64,000 nt of DNA. Origin: Tubulanus polymorphus (Eukaryota; Nemertea; Palaeonemertea; Tubulaniformes; Tubulanidae). Position numbers and translations under genes: made by a program. Location: the NCBI RefSeq assembly GCF_964204645.1, contig NC_134025.1:3601001-3665000 (forward strand). Reading direction: 5' to 3'. Under the pieces are notes generated by a model. The model saw only the letters and a list, made by a program, of their open reading frames with translations. It had not been told where the DNA came from and made no database searches. Positions 37,129 to 49,200 of this stretch are shown piece after piece (position 1 is the stretch's first letter; every line of letters begins with the position of its first letter).

Positions 37129-38928
37129 ATGTTCGTTAGGGTATTGCACGGTGGTAAATATCAGGATTAATCATCGTTCTTAATATCATATCGAATTTTG
37201 AGAATATTTAATGAATTATAAGATCCGACAATACAAAAGAAAAACGAGTCCGATATGTTTCCTATTCTTTCTTGTGCCTTCCTGAAGTTGACTATGGGAT
37301 ATAGTCGAAACGTCGAATAAAACATTAGCTCAAGGAAACTTTTTGGACTCTTTTCATTTGTATCGTGGGTTTTTCTTATCTTATCGTCACAACGACGCAT
37401 TAGTTTCATTAACGCTATAATTTGTAACTGCTTCTGCACATTTACATACGGAAGCTAACTACATATCATATTGGAATTAGATAACTGCTATTCTCCGTGT
37501 TTTGTTTGGTTATAGTGGACTTTTTAGTTAATCTATCCACCCAATAAACTTATGTTTATGACTTTGAAAATCTGTATATGGATTACATATTTTTCTATGT
37601 GTGTAATTTGATTTCGGGTTTGTCGTACGTATGATAAATGAGGCCATAATGACTTCTAAAAACTGGTATGATGGCCGGTCGTCTATGCATTTAGGCAAAT
37701 TGTACTCGCCGCAAAAAATCGTTGATTAATCTATCAATATGTCAATTGAATGTCGCGGAAAAAGACTAATGATCGTCGTTTTGATAAAATTGTTTTAATG
37801 TGACTTTTATTCTAGATAGTGACGAAACTCTGTTTAACACGAACTGTAGAGCCATCGCGTTACTTCTGGACATCAAAAAGAAATGTTGTACAGACAACTG
37901 TAAGATTTAAAACTTCTTGTAGAAATTTGTAGACATAAGTAGAAATAAGTCTCTGATCAATTCTTACGAAAATTCAGACAAAATTCCCATTGATATAGAT
38001 CTACTCACTCAGAATATACTATAATCTTACGGAATGAATGAAATTCTTATGGATATTTACGTACATTTATATTCGAGGACAAATCTGTATTCCATTAGAA
38101 CTCCTGATCGTGTTTACTTTTCTCATTCGTAATAAGACATTAATGTAAACTGTAAGTGCGCTATCAAAGCTTTTAATTTTAAGATCTCAATTAATGGCTA
38201 AAACGATTAGAGAAATCAGCAGTATAGTCGAGTTTCATATTACGAGTAGCGTTAAAAGTTCGTGTTCGCGAGTTATTCTATAATTTATAGAACTAATGAA
38301 AAGCTCCTTCGCAACTTATCAGTCTAATGAACTTTTACCGATATACATATCCCATTCTAGTTGAAGTAGATTTGTCAGATGTCGACGGCAATGTGAAACA
38401 TTTACTGGAAGCTCCGCATACATACGCCAATGAAGTACTTAAAGAAAGAGAAACTCTTATCCTGTTAAAGGCAGAACGTTAGTAACACTTGATGTAACAT
38501 GATAATCATACACAAGTATTCTGAACCGTTTTAAACCAATAATTTCGTTCAATCTTCAGGTGCTATGAGATTTCATGGGGTTTTATAAAGCTATTTCTTT
38601 TTGCAGGAAATGATACCGGCATCTATCATTACAGCCCATTATTAAACAGTGGCGACATGCTTACAAATACTTTTCTCGGTAAAGATTCACGAGGTCGCCA
38701 ACCGTAAACTCATAACAATTTTATAGCTTGATGATACCTGTCTATTTTCTTCTTGCAGAACGAATTTCAAGCAAAGATCGGAAGGAATTCAAACCGAAAA
38801 TACATCACAACAAACATTTGACGAAGAAGAACCGGACAGAATCAAAAACAAAAGTTGATCGTAATGGTTCACCGCGAAATGTTCGCTCACCCGATAAGAA
38901 ACGAGGTTTATCATTTCATAACCGCTAA
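37129..38928 (+). CDS. CXorf65-like protein, five exons
   Basis: Exons 37129-37153, 37816-37899, 38361-38477, 38607-38678 and 38759-38928 join in one frame to 155 aa. All have canonical GT-AG borders. The product starts MFVRVLHGDSDETLFNTNC. It continues through a leucine-rich helix (AIALLLDIKKKC), VDLSDVDGNVKHLL, the stretch TYANEVLKERETLILLKAER, and YHYSPLLN. The spacing of these blocks matches what I recall of the vertebrate CXorf65 family, an uncharacterised protein of ciliated tissues and testis. The N-terminal half looks like a small ubiquitin-like or beta-grasp fold, by inference. The C-terminal 55 residues are highly basic and probably disordered. No exon exceeds 170 bp. The family name rests on memory of a few motifs. 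Confidence 0.65.
37190..37385. mobile_element. degenerate fold-back element in intron 1
   Basis: Near 37193-37260 and 37325-37385 two arms resemble each other in opposite orientation (ATAAGATCC...ACAAAAGAAAAACGAGTCC against GATAAGAAAAACCCACGATACAAATGAAAAGAGTCC). The centre contains TCGAAACGTCG at 37313-37323, as in the element at 5634-5792. It is degraded; boundaries are approximate. Confidence 0.4.
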
Positions 38929-39006
38929 ACAATCACAAGACACAAATAATAATTATCTATTATATTATACGTTGATTGCTCTTTCTATGTTTCATCATCT
39001 CGTCAT

Positions 39007-39349
39007 TCACGTTTCTACATTGGCGACATCTTCTGGATAGTATGGATTATCTCGCTGATTGTAGTTATTGCGGCCGCAGTAGCACTCGTCAAATCCAACC
39101 AATTTCTTCTCTGAAAACCTAAATATAGTATATAAGTATTGAATACAACAGCAACAAAGAGGATTAGTTTCGTAGACTGCCCTAATCATTGCTATTGCGC
39201 ATTTTTAGAATGTTTCACTCGAGAGATCCAATACCTCGAAAGCTAATTCGAACATGTTTTCGTGCAATCGTCAGTACTTCATCCACTCGACTGGGTTCCA
39301 CTTGAAACGTTCGAATAGTTTCATTATGTGTACCAACTACGAATTTCAT
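39007..39349 (-). CDS. small two-exon gene, unknown function
   Basis: Exon 1 (39349-39235) begins MKFVVGTHNETIRTFQVEPS and ends in phase 1 at a GTATTG donor. Exon 2, from the TTTTCAG acceptor at 39111, runs 39110-39007 and ends EDVANVET, giving 72 aa. An alternative acceptor 8 bases upstream gives a different, also open, C-terminus ending at a TAG near 39013. The product has no signal peptide or membrane helix and contains CYCGRNNYNQRDNPYYP. The family is not recognised. It is convergent with the CXorf65-like gene, 78 bases apart. Both open choices plus correct phase support a real gene, but similarity evidence is lacking. Confidence 0.4.
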
Positions 39350-42300
39350 TTGTGTTCATTTGCAGATAAAACAACATCGATGACTGTCCGGTCGATGACG
39401 TATTTGATAAATGGGCAGATGAGTGACTAAACTAGCCGTACATAGCGCCTAGATATTGCAGTTTATTATTTCTACAGGCGGTATATATCTTTCATGAAAC
39501 TACAGACAATCAGATTTTCTGACATAGCTATTCCATTAATATCTCCCAAGTGTATTTCGCCAATTACTAAGTGGCTGACACCACCGGCATTTATGGGACA
39601 GAAACGTTCCCCCGACGCGATGAAAACAAATCAGATCGACCAGAAAATTTTGCAATTTAAATCGCAGTTTTCACTCTGGTGCAATCATGGGCTTAGATTC
39701 GGTTATATTAGCCAACGAAGATTGACATTGTTTGGATTTAGTCGGCTAGATCATAAAATCCACTAGGAATTTCCATGAGATAGTGCAATAGATTTCCCCA
39801 ATTATCCATGTTTGCTGAGGTTGTATGATCAATGCAGCCTACAAGTCGTGCTTACTCCTTGATCCGAACGACATCAAATGTCTTAGTACTTATTAATTCA
39901 CGAGAAAAACAAGAGATATCCTACTTAACGATCTACTGGCTCGTTTTCATTGTTCTCTTTGTTTTCTGAGAACGGTCACCTAGGAATGCTCGTCTTTTCT
40001 TTGACATCAACTAAAGTTTCGCACGTGACATCCACGTACTGCAACATTTCCATTTGTCGATTATACATATTACATGTTTAAAAGATTGAAAAAATGCGAA
40101 AGCTGCTTGCAAATAATCGACGGATTATGAAAGATCATAAAAGGATTAGAATCATTTTAAAAGGTGAAATTATAAAAGGGGCGTTCAGTTTAGAATATCA
40201 TTATTTGACATTTTCATCGTCTTACAGAATCATTGCCCTAGTCCTATTAGCCCACTTGAAAATATTTCAGCATTCACGACGCTTGGAGAATATTCACGGA
40301 TTGATTTTCATTTTAATCAGCAACAAACAAACAATTTGGATAAAACTTGATACTCGCCGTGGTGCGTGAAACTATGAGAAATGGTAACGGTTAAGATAAA
40401 TTTTGGCGGTTTGATTTAGATATATTAATATACGACCACGAGTGCAATTGAGCGTATAATGAATTCAGCGGTAAATAATCATTACGATCGTCCGTGTATG
40501 TGAAGGATACGAGTTGATGTCAGCGGATTTTTGCGCTGAGAGATCCGATTGGTTGATTCTGTATCCGGTATGTTTGCGCGCGCGTTTGTATGGCGGAAAC
40601 GCGAAAAACAGACGAACTAAATTGCCGTTCGTCTCTCGACTCAACTCAGTGTATCTTTCGAACGTAATCCAACTTGTAAACACGAACGTAGAACCGGTAA
40701 AGAAGTACGAAACTAAATTTAACCACTGATTAGATTCAGATGACATGATTTCAATGAAGATAACTTCATGTTTTTAAACTGGTGACTGAATACGCCGCTT
40801 TTTGGTACGTAATTTCCGAGTGCTGACATTTTTGTGTGTGGAAATTTACCCGCGAAACGAGATCATTTGAAGAAAAAAATCATCGTAATATTCAAACAGA
40901 AAAAAGGAACCTTATACTAAGGTAAGCTTGTTGTGTCTATCTACAAGTAAACGGATTTGTGAAATTTACAAAAATTGAAAATATTATCGATACGGACATA
41001 TAAAATAAAATGATCGCTTCCAGAAATCGGTTCAGAAAGTTTTTAGAATATGTAAATTAGATGTCAGATTCATGTCATCGGTTCATTAAACACGATCCAA
41101 CGTTCTGTTATTTCAAATTCATGAATAGATTAAAACGAATGATTTACACTGATTTGCACTAGAATGAATTCAGTAAGATAAAATATCGTAGTTCAATTTA
41201 TGTACATACTGCTTTTCAGTATTTCCAAACTGTAGCAATTTATTTCTGCTGTAAAATGAAACCTTTGGTGGGGCTATTATTCAGTATAAACAAGGATATT
41301 ACGCGAATTGATCAAAACAAACAGTGAAACCTAAGCTGCATGTATTCGTCACTGTTCACGAGTTTATCATTAGCTGTCATGTGCACTCTCGGTTTTATAA
41401 TGTTTCACCCCTCATTTATGAATTTGAGCATCTCAAATTTCAATCTATTTCTAAATATAGAAGCGAGTCTTTAAACTAAATTCACCCTTATGGACTGATT
41501 CATCGGATTCGTGTTTAAAGTCTAAATCATCATGGGAAAAAGCTCTATATAACTTTTATTTTAAGTTTCGTACTTGAATCGCTACCAGGTAAATTAAGGC
41601 AGTATCATGCTCGTGTACTACAGACACTAGTGGAAACAATATGAGGATGTCGTTTTCCTGTTGCTTGGCGAAATGATAATTCAAGCGAGCGATCGAACCT
41701 ACCCTTAGGTTAAGTGAATATATACTCATCGCTTATTACTTCGGGAGTTTCGCACCTCCCATCTCATATTTCTTTTCAAAAAATCTTACATTTCATGTGG
41801 TATGATATACTTTGCTCATTATAGGAAACTGCTAGAATGGCCTCATAGACGATTGCAGGATAGGCTTTTGTTTGTATATACGTACATTTGCTATCTCGAT
41901 AAATAAAGTGGAAATGTTCAAAAGAAAATAATGACAGAAAGCTAGAATTCTTTAAACGCTGTTGCACATATAGGCTCATCGGAAAAATAATTAACGTGTA
42001 AGCGAGTAAAATGCTGTGAAGGAAAAAGAAATAATCAATCTCCAAATCACGCGGAAATAGGAAACTTGTTTCACAAGTTTAAAAGCTTTTGGACGTTTCA
42101 CCTGGAAATGGCATAAACATCAGTGACATTGAACACAGAACTGTCTAAATGCCAGTTGAACCGTGAACTTTCTTCTAAAAAATAGCGAAAAACAGCAAAT
42201 CAATTTCAATGTTTTCTGCGTGTTTTTACGCATTTGCAGAATAAAAACCATTTCTTTGTAAGTAGATTGATAACAGTATAGGTTTGTGTCCAGTATTTAT

Positions 42301-45300
42301 CATACAGGATCGTTTCGATAAGTTATGATATATTGTTAAGCAGTTGCTATTACTTCAATAACGCGTTGGTCATTAATGTTTTCACATGTTCTTCATCAAC
42401 CGTCATTAGTAATAACGACCCTATATCACAATACTGGGAAGGTGGCAAGGTCTCTAACACGTTTTCGACGTCCAAGTATTAGACGCGGTGTGATGTGGGT
42501 TAATGAGGAACACAACAACGACTTCCTTAATTTGTCTGAAACATTAAAGGCGATTGGGTATTGCCCTTTGGACAGGTCATTGTAGATACGTTTTGGTGGG
42601 AAATATTCCAAATAAAGAGCTAATATATCTTATTTCATTTCACATCTGATGAGTTAGAGTAGGGGTGTGTACTATTTGGAAATGTTCCATGACTCTTAGA
42701 TGCCATAGTGATATTGCGCGAATGACCCGTCCATTCGATGACAAGGGTGCTAAACTTTATGTTATCATTGTCGCTTCCGTTCTACCGAGAATCGAGGAGA
42801 AACTGAATATTTAGACAGATTTGATATTCTGATTGGAGATGCGCGTAATCTCATAACGGAATATAGAACTCTACGCTGATCAATTATGCGTCTTCTCGGG
42901 TCGAGAATCCGTTTAACCTCGTCAGTGAGTTCCGCTGAATCATATCTTCCAGGCATGAGCCTCGACTCTGTAAAAGGGTTACGAAAATGTCAGATATGAT
43001 AAAGACTATGTGCCGCATTTATTGGAAAAAAATTCAAACTTCTGTATTCGTGATATCTGGTAATTTCGACGATACACGCATGTATGCACATATTTCGGCA
43101 TTCGGAGATTATCTTTATTTTCATTTATCGAGTAATTGAATCAATTTACCGTTCGGCGACCTCTGGTATATGCAAACTTGTATAGCGACTCTTATGGACC
43201 GTGTGGGTGCTCATCTTTTTTATAACCGCTATCGCATCATAATGGTCATCCAGCTAACTACAACACAGTCATCTGTAGCGGATCGCCGGGCTAAATCTTC
43301 TTCCATTGTCAACTGAACAACCGTCGTAATTGGCCAAGTGATGAACTAGAGCACTCAAAACGTGGGAAATAAGCCTCATATAAACCACGCGGTTGGGGGG
43401 AGATAGTAGAAATGCACGAATTATTGCATATCAGTTTTATAACTGTACATACATGATTAACGCCCGGTGGGTCGGTGGTATAATCACGGAATCTGAGTCC
43501 AGTGGTGCTGTGTTACACGGTCAAGCTTATGGAAAGAAAAAAAGACCATATATCTTGAATTCGTATGGTCTATCGATTGCTGCGCGCAAATTTTTTGAAA
43601 TATTTCCATTGATTCCAGTCAATTTTGTTTTCTAATAAATCTTTGTGAAATTTGTTTCTTCGGCATAGATTCAAATCTTCGATAGTCATGTGTGTCTCAG
43701 TAATACTGATTAAACCCATTCGTGTCGAATATACGATTATACGAAATCAGTACATTTGGTATTTGCGATGAGAATTGCGCTACATACGGCGCGCATGACC
43801 TGTATATAACATAAACTTATCAATATATTTGGAAAACTATTGATTAAGCAAAAGCAACATTATGCATAATTAAGTAACCGGCTTCATTCACGACTTCATT
43901 AAATAGCGAAATAATAAAGCATGATTTCCGGCGGGGAAATTTATCCAGTGCCATTGGCGTTTGTAGATTCGATAATCTATCTCAGAATGACGAGCAGTCC
44001 ATCTTAATTATTAAGATAATCGCCCACAACTAGAATTGATTTCTGATCAATTATTTATCATTTACGGGGTATTTACTTACACCTTGAAATAATGAGAATA
44101 GTTATATAAATATATTCGTGTACGGTTCTTATGCTATTCAATTCTAAGTTTGTGTTCGTGTGAATGTCCCATCGGAAAATCATTATAAGTCACACAGAAA
44201 ATTACGCATAAAAGTGAATGAGATTTTTTTTTAGATATACATTTTCGAAAATTTGAATGTCGCAAATTTGTTTTGCACTTAACATCCAATAGCAATTAAC
44301 AGGCTGCTCATAAATGGACAGAACGGTTATGAAGTGGGCAACTAACGGTAATTATCCGGAAAAGAACCCACGTTTTATACAGAAATGTAGTACCGTTTAA
44401 AACAGTTTATTGTTATCAATGCACTTATTATAGAGCGCCGGTCCAGTGAGACGAATATAAGGGTAATTCCCACAAATTGTCTCAAATCGTTCATTCCTCG
44501 TATCGATTCGAGCTTTAAAACGCGACCATGCCAGCAATATACGGCCTCACCCAGAAATAAAACAAAATTTACATGGTTTGCCTTTTATGACGGCAAAGCG
44601 CCCGCCGTGTTGCAAATAATTCGTGTCGAGCTAAGGTGATGTTCACATACAAGCTATGATCGAGAAACTACAAATTGGATTTTCAATAAGAATTTTTTAA
44701 AATCTGATTCAGCCACTCCTGTGACAAGCTCCCGTCTTGAAAATGATCGATGTTCAACTGGGAGCGGGTGTAGTTGTCCTCCCTCTCTCTCTTCATTTTC
44801 TTCTAATTTCAGTTTTACTTCCATTGAAGTCGTTCTTCTAACTTTTAGATATTCAACAAACAATTTTTGAAATATGATGAAATGTGTAATCGCATTGATA
44901 CAGAAAGCATTACTTACGTCGAACGACCTTCCGAAACATGTATCACTCAAGCGCTAAGTTATTGTATCTTTTGATGCTTTTTTTTCATTTGTTTTAAGTG
45001 GATATGTTTGAAACATGTTCGCTTAGTGCACAAATCTTGTTTGCTTAGGACTGGCTTACCAAAGCGCATGATACGACATCATTCGAAATAATCGCGAATA
45101 CCGAATGACAATTGTTAAAACCAGTCGAGTATAGCGTTACACCGTGATCCAGGAAATAATTTGTTGATAAAGATGTCAAGAACAGACCGCGTAGCACGCA
45201 GGAAATTTACTGTAAAGTGTCATTTCATGGCACAAATCGTCAGCATGCATACAAATAGTTCATTTCTTACGAAAACATAAACTAGTTTTAGTTTCTTCAT

Positions 45301-45869
45301 GTGAACCTTATCTATTAAGTTTTTACCTCCCAAGCGGAACAAAGTAATTCTATCTGGATCCGTTGACTCATGGCCCATGCTTAAAACTAGACACTATCAG
45401 CTTTAGTTGTATTCATCAAATGTCATGAAAACTAAGCGATTCACCGTCACAAATAGAGAATTTTATGATGTGTCGTTATCAGTTTGTGTGCGTGAGTCGT
45501 AATTTCACTTCACGCGCATAAACAATTAGTTTCTTTTACAGGCGATTTAATACACTAAAACCTACGTCACGTTATACATATTTCAGTCACGACTATGTGT
45601 GATGTCCAGCAAATGAATCATGATCGAATGACAGCTTTCATCTTTGATAATTACAAGAAGCGATGAAACTAGCCGACAGTAGACATTCAGCGCATGTGAC
45701 CCGTGGGTTAAGAAGCTAGTTCGTCTGATAAATTGTATTTGTTTTCATCGATCGAATGATGTTTGAATCAACATCGAAATAAACGAGATTTCTTAGTAAA
45801 TGGTTCAGCCCCTCAATTATTCTGATAAAAATAGATAACTCAAGAAAAGGGATGAGCAACTGTGCATAG
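39350..45869. other. 6.5-kb interval without a supported gene
   Basis: Only short ORFs occur. Those with some protein-like character are 40465-40746 (-), with one hydrophobic stretch (YFFTGSTFVFTSWITF); 42376-42585 (+), whose stop is followed by AATAAA at 42611; and 42765-42956 (-). None has splice, motif or similarity support strong enough to call. Base composition stays AT-rich throughout. Confidence 0.35.
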
Positions 45870-46282
45870 CCGCGTTCACACTACCGCACGTTATTTAGAA
45901 CGTTGTGAATTTAGTCCGTTCCGATTGAGAACGGACCAAGCGTTCAGACTAGCGAAAAGTCAGTTCTAAGTTGGTCCGTTTCATTTTAGACCGACGGAGA
46001 TCGATCCAGGTCCGTTCTAAATTTTTGCATTAATTTTGTCCAATTATTTACAACACCAAACGCACCAAATCAATGCTGCGCGTTCTTACTTCATTTTTAA
46101 CGCTGTTACCACCCAAATTACGAACGGACCTGGATCAGACATTTAGGTCCATCTAAATTGGTACTTTCTAAAATCAAAGGGACCAATCAAGAACAATATT
46201 TTCGCTCGCGTGAACGTTTGATCCGTTCTAAATTAGAACGGACTAGATTTTGAACGTTACACGTAACGTAGTTTGAGCGCGG
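45870..46282. mobile_element. 0.4-kb element with terminal inverted repeats
   Basis: The left end CCGCGTTCACACTAC pairs with the right end ending at 46282, whose reverse complement is CCGCGCTCAAACTAC. Internally, sequences around GTCCGTTCTAAATT recur in both orientations (45997-46023, 46121-46150, 46216-46250), so most of the element can fold back on itself. There is no ORF. It is probably a non-autonomous DNA transposon. Confidence 0.65.
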
Positions 46283-49200
46283 TTTGATATGTATCTATAG
46301 ATGGTAAAAGACATTCAGAATTAAAAACATGTTAATACGAGACTCTTCGCACACTGATACAATCTATAAGAGGTGTTATGGAATAAAACAAAGACAATCG
46401 TGCGAAGAGAATAAATAACATATAAGAAACGCCCAGCGTGGTTTTCTGGTTATGACGTGTCCATTTTCCAGGCAAGCCAAGTGGATTATCAAAGGTTGAC
46501 TCTGATGAAACCGTTATCTCAGACAAATAGGCGATAGTTGAGAATCAAGCATCCGCGGTTTTCCTGTTATCTTTCGAGTGCTCTTTTATGGATCTAGTTC
46601 TGTCAAAGCCTCGTGATTTATACGATACTTGCAACTGAAGAGGAAATACACTTTCACCAAATTAATCGATGTTCCCTCGACTATTTGGGGACCTCGCGGT
46701 TAAAGCCTGAATCGATGTATCTGTTGTGACGTAGCACCATGCGTGGGTTGCAGATGAAAATCTCGATAAATTCACTCACTTCTATTACCTAAATCTATTA
46801 CATCGACTTGCCTAAATCCTTTATGATGAATTCATCAAATTATACAAAAGAAGAAGAAAGATGAAAATGTCAACTTGTTTCGTTATCGTATAATAGAATC
46901 ACGTGAAAAAGAAAGGAAGACCACGCACGCTCTCAAGTCATATTTCATCTTTAAACGAAATGTTATCCTTGACGGTTTACATTTCACGCTAGCTTTTCTG
47001 TCCTTCGGTCACTCCTCTATTACTCAGTGGATTTCAGGTCTTTTAGAACAGGAAAGTAACGTTTGTTCTAGCCAAAGAGTGTCTTAAAATGAACATTTCT
47101 TTTTCGCTTTGTTCATGTGTAAATACTATATTTATCTTTCGCTTTTTCGTCTTCGCGTACCAATTGACAATTGACTTTTGAAATTGGCGTGGATTTGGTG
47201 GTATTAGGACGTTCAATGTCTTAATCAATTTTGTAAACTTCTTCGTCACGAAAAAAAATTGAATTTACTAGATCGATCAAAGAACAAATACAACCCATTG
47301 GACGTTAGCGAATTTTCGATGTAGTAGTCAATCTACAGCGATTTATTGTGATATGCTAAATAGCGAATACAAGAGGTAATCGTTTGCGTGTTGGAAAGGG
47401 ATAATCAGGGCACACTGACCGGATGCTTCTCCGCGCTATACCCGACTAAACTACTAGCTAGAAAAATCCTACGCGCGCTCTAATAACAAGGTTTCGTGAA
47501 ATAATGTGACATTTACTCACGAGAGAGATCGTATGTACACCCGTCAAGGTGATCGCACAGTAACACCATCGGTGTATGAAGTTCACAAAAACGTTGTCAT
47601 TTATAGTTTTCTCTGTTCTTCGGTTACAATTACTATTTTAAGCACGCGTCAACGCAATAACTTTCCAGCCAGATCCTCTGTTCTCATATAACTTGTTTGA
47701 TATACTGATAATCCATAAATGGGTCCAATCTGTTACCATAGCGCACCGCTTGTTACTATTCACTGTGTTGAATATGCAGAAATATGACCGTTCTCTCAAA
47801 AATCGAACCTTTATGACCCGGTATACGATTGCAAGACAAAATTGGGAAAAGCCTCTCCGCGTACAACGAGCTGTTGAGTTCAATTGTTTTGAAAACATCC
47901 GTAATATTGATAGAAGTGTGATCCGTAAGGATTATCTGTGTAAGCTATTTGCCGGAAGACGAAGCTAGATTATAAGCTAATTTAATCCAGCAAATCCCAT
48001 AAAGCTTTTCCTTACACAGATACACGGCGAGTATGAAATATAAATGTATTGTACTTTTCGCCAAAATACAAAAAAATTAAACTCAGTTTCGTGCAGAAAT
48101 ATGTTATACATTGTTCAATCGAAAATCTCTTTTAGATACACACTAAAAATAACTGATTGGCATAATATTTGACAGAGTGTCTTTGAATAACTTCGGCGAC
48201 GGAGTGTACACCGCGGTTAATTGCATTTGACGCCGCACAACAAGGCTTTAATCAAACAGTAATTGGTAAGTTTTCAACGCAGAGCGAGTGTTTCTGTATC
48301 TCACGCGATGTGTCTTACCCTCGTATTGTCGTCGCGTCCTGGCGACAAAGTTTCCCTATCGCGTATTGCATACAAGTCATAATTGTGAAAGAATCCCGTG
48401 CGTTTAAGATTACTACCGTGTCAATAATAGAATCGAAATCAAATTACTGTGCCATTATACTGTGATAACCGGCGGATGAGTTTCGAAAAAGTTTTTTGCC
48501 ATCGTTTGATACATTATTACATACATAACATTATGTGTATACTTTTCAAATAAGTTTGACACACGGGGACCCGTTTTACGTTGAGACCCGTTTTACATTG
48601 AGAATTGAGACCCGTTCTACATTGAGACCCGTTCTACATCGAGACCCGTTTTACATTGCCCAAAATACACAGAGTAATAAGTAAATAGATGATAACGTAT
48701 CAACGTATGATTTTTGCATTGGCCGGATAAAAAGGATTATAAATTGTAATTTAAAAAAAGCAATGCGACGACTTATGTGTTATCGATACGCGTTGGTTTC
48801 GGAGACATGGTGTCCAATTAAACAGCGAATTCATCACGTAGAGGGCGACATTTATTTATTGGCGCGCAGCTCATCCCTCTCTTGGTTACTGAATCTTATT
48901 CCCTCGTGCCCGTCTTTACAGGCGTCTAAACGACAAAATCACACGACAAACAAATATCTAGTCGGCGGTTCTTTTTTAGCCGAGTCGATGCTAGAAAGTC
49001 ATTCATCTTCAACTTCTTCATAGTCGATATACGGTCAGTAGGTGACTTGAGTCAATAGTAATTTTGTGGATAAGTTATCGTCTTAAAGTTGCATCGACGA
49101 CGGTTTCTTAACAAATCTATTGATTCTCTGTCTCTGGTTATATTTGCCGGATGAAGAGAGACATCTCGCGAAAAAGGGACGCGTGATGTGCGGACATCCC

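Noticed and set aside
40465-40746. 93-codon minus-strand ORF with a hydrophobic stretch
   Set aside because: An overlapping ORF exists on the other strand and nothing else supports it; kept only as a remark in the interval entry.
44654-44950. 98-codon minus-strand ORF
   Set aside because: Contains an internal GTAAG donor-like site and no recognisable domain; insufficient support.
48763-49023. 86-codon plus-strand ORF as a gene
   Set aside because: No signal peptide, motif, splice support or nearby poly(A) signal; length is within chance for this much sequence.
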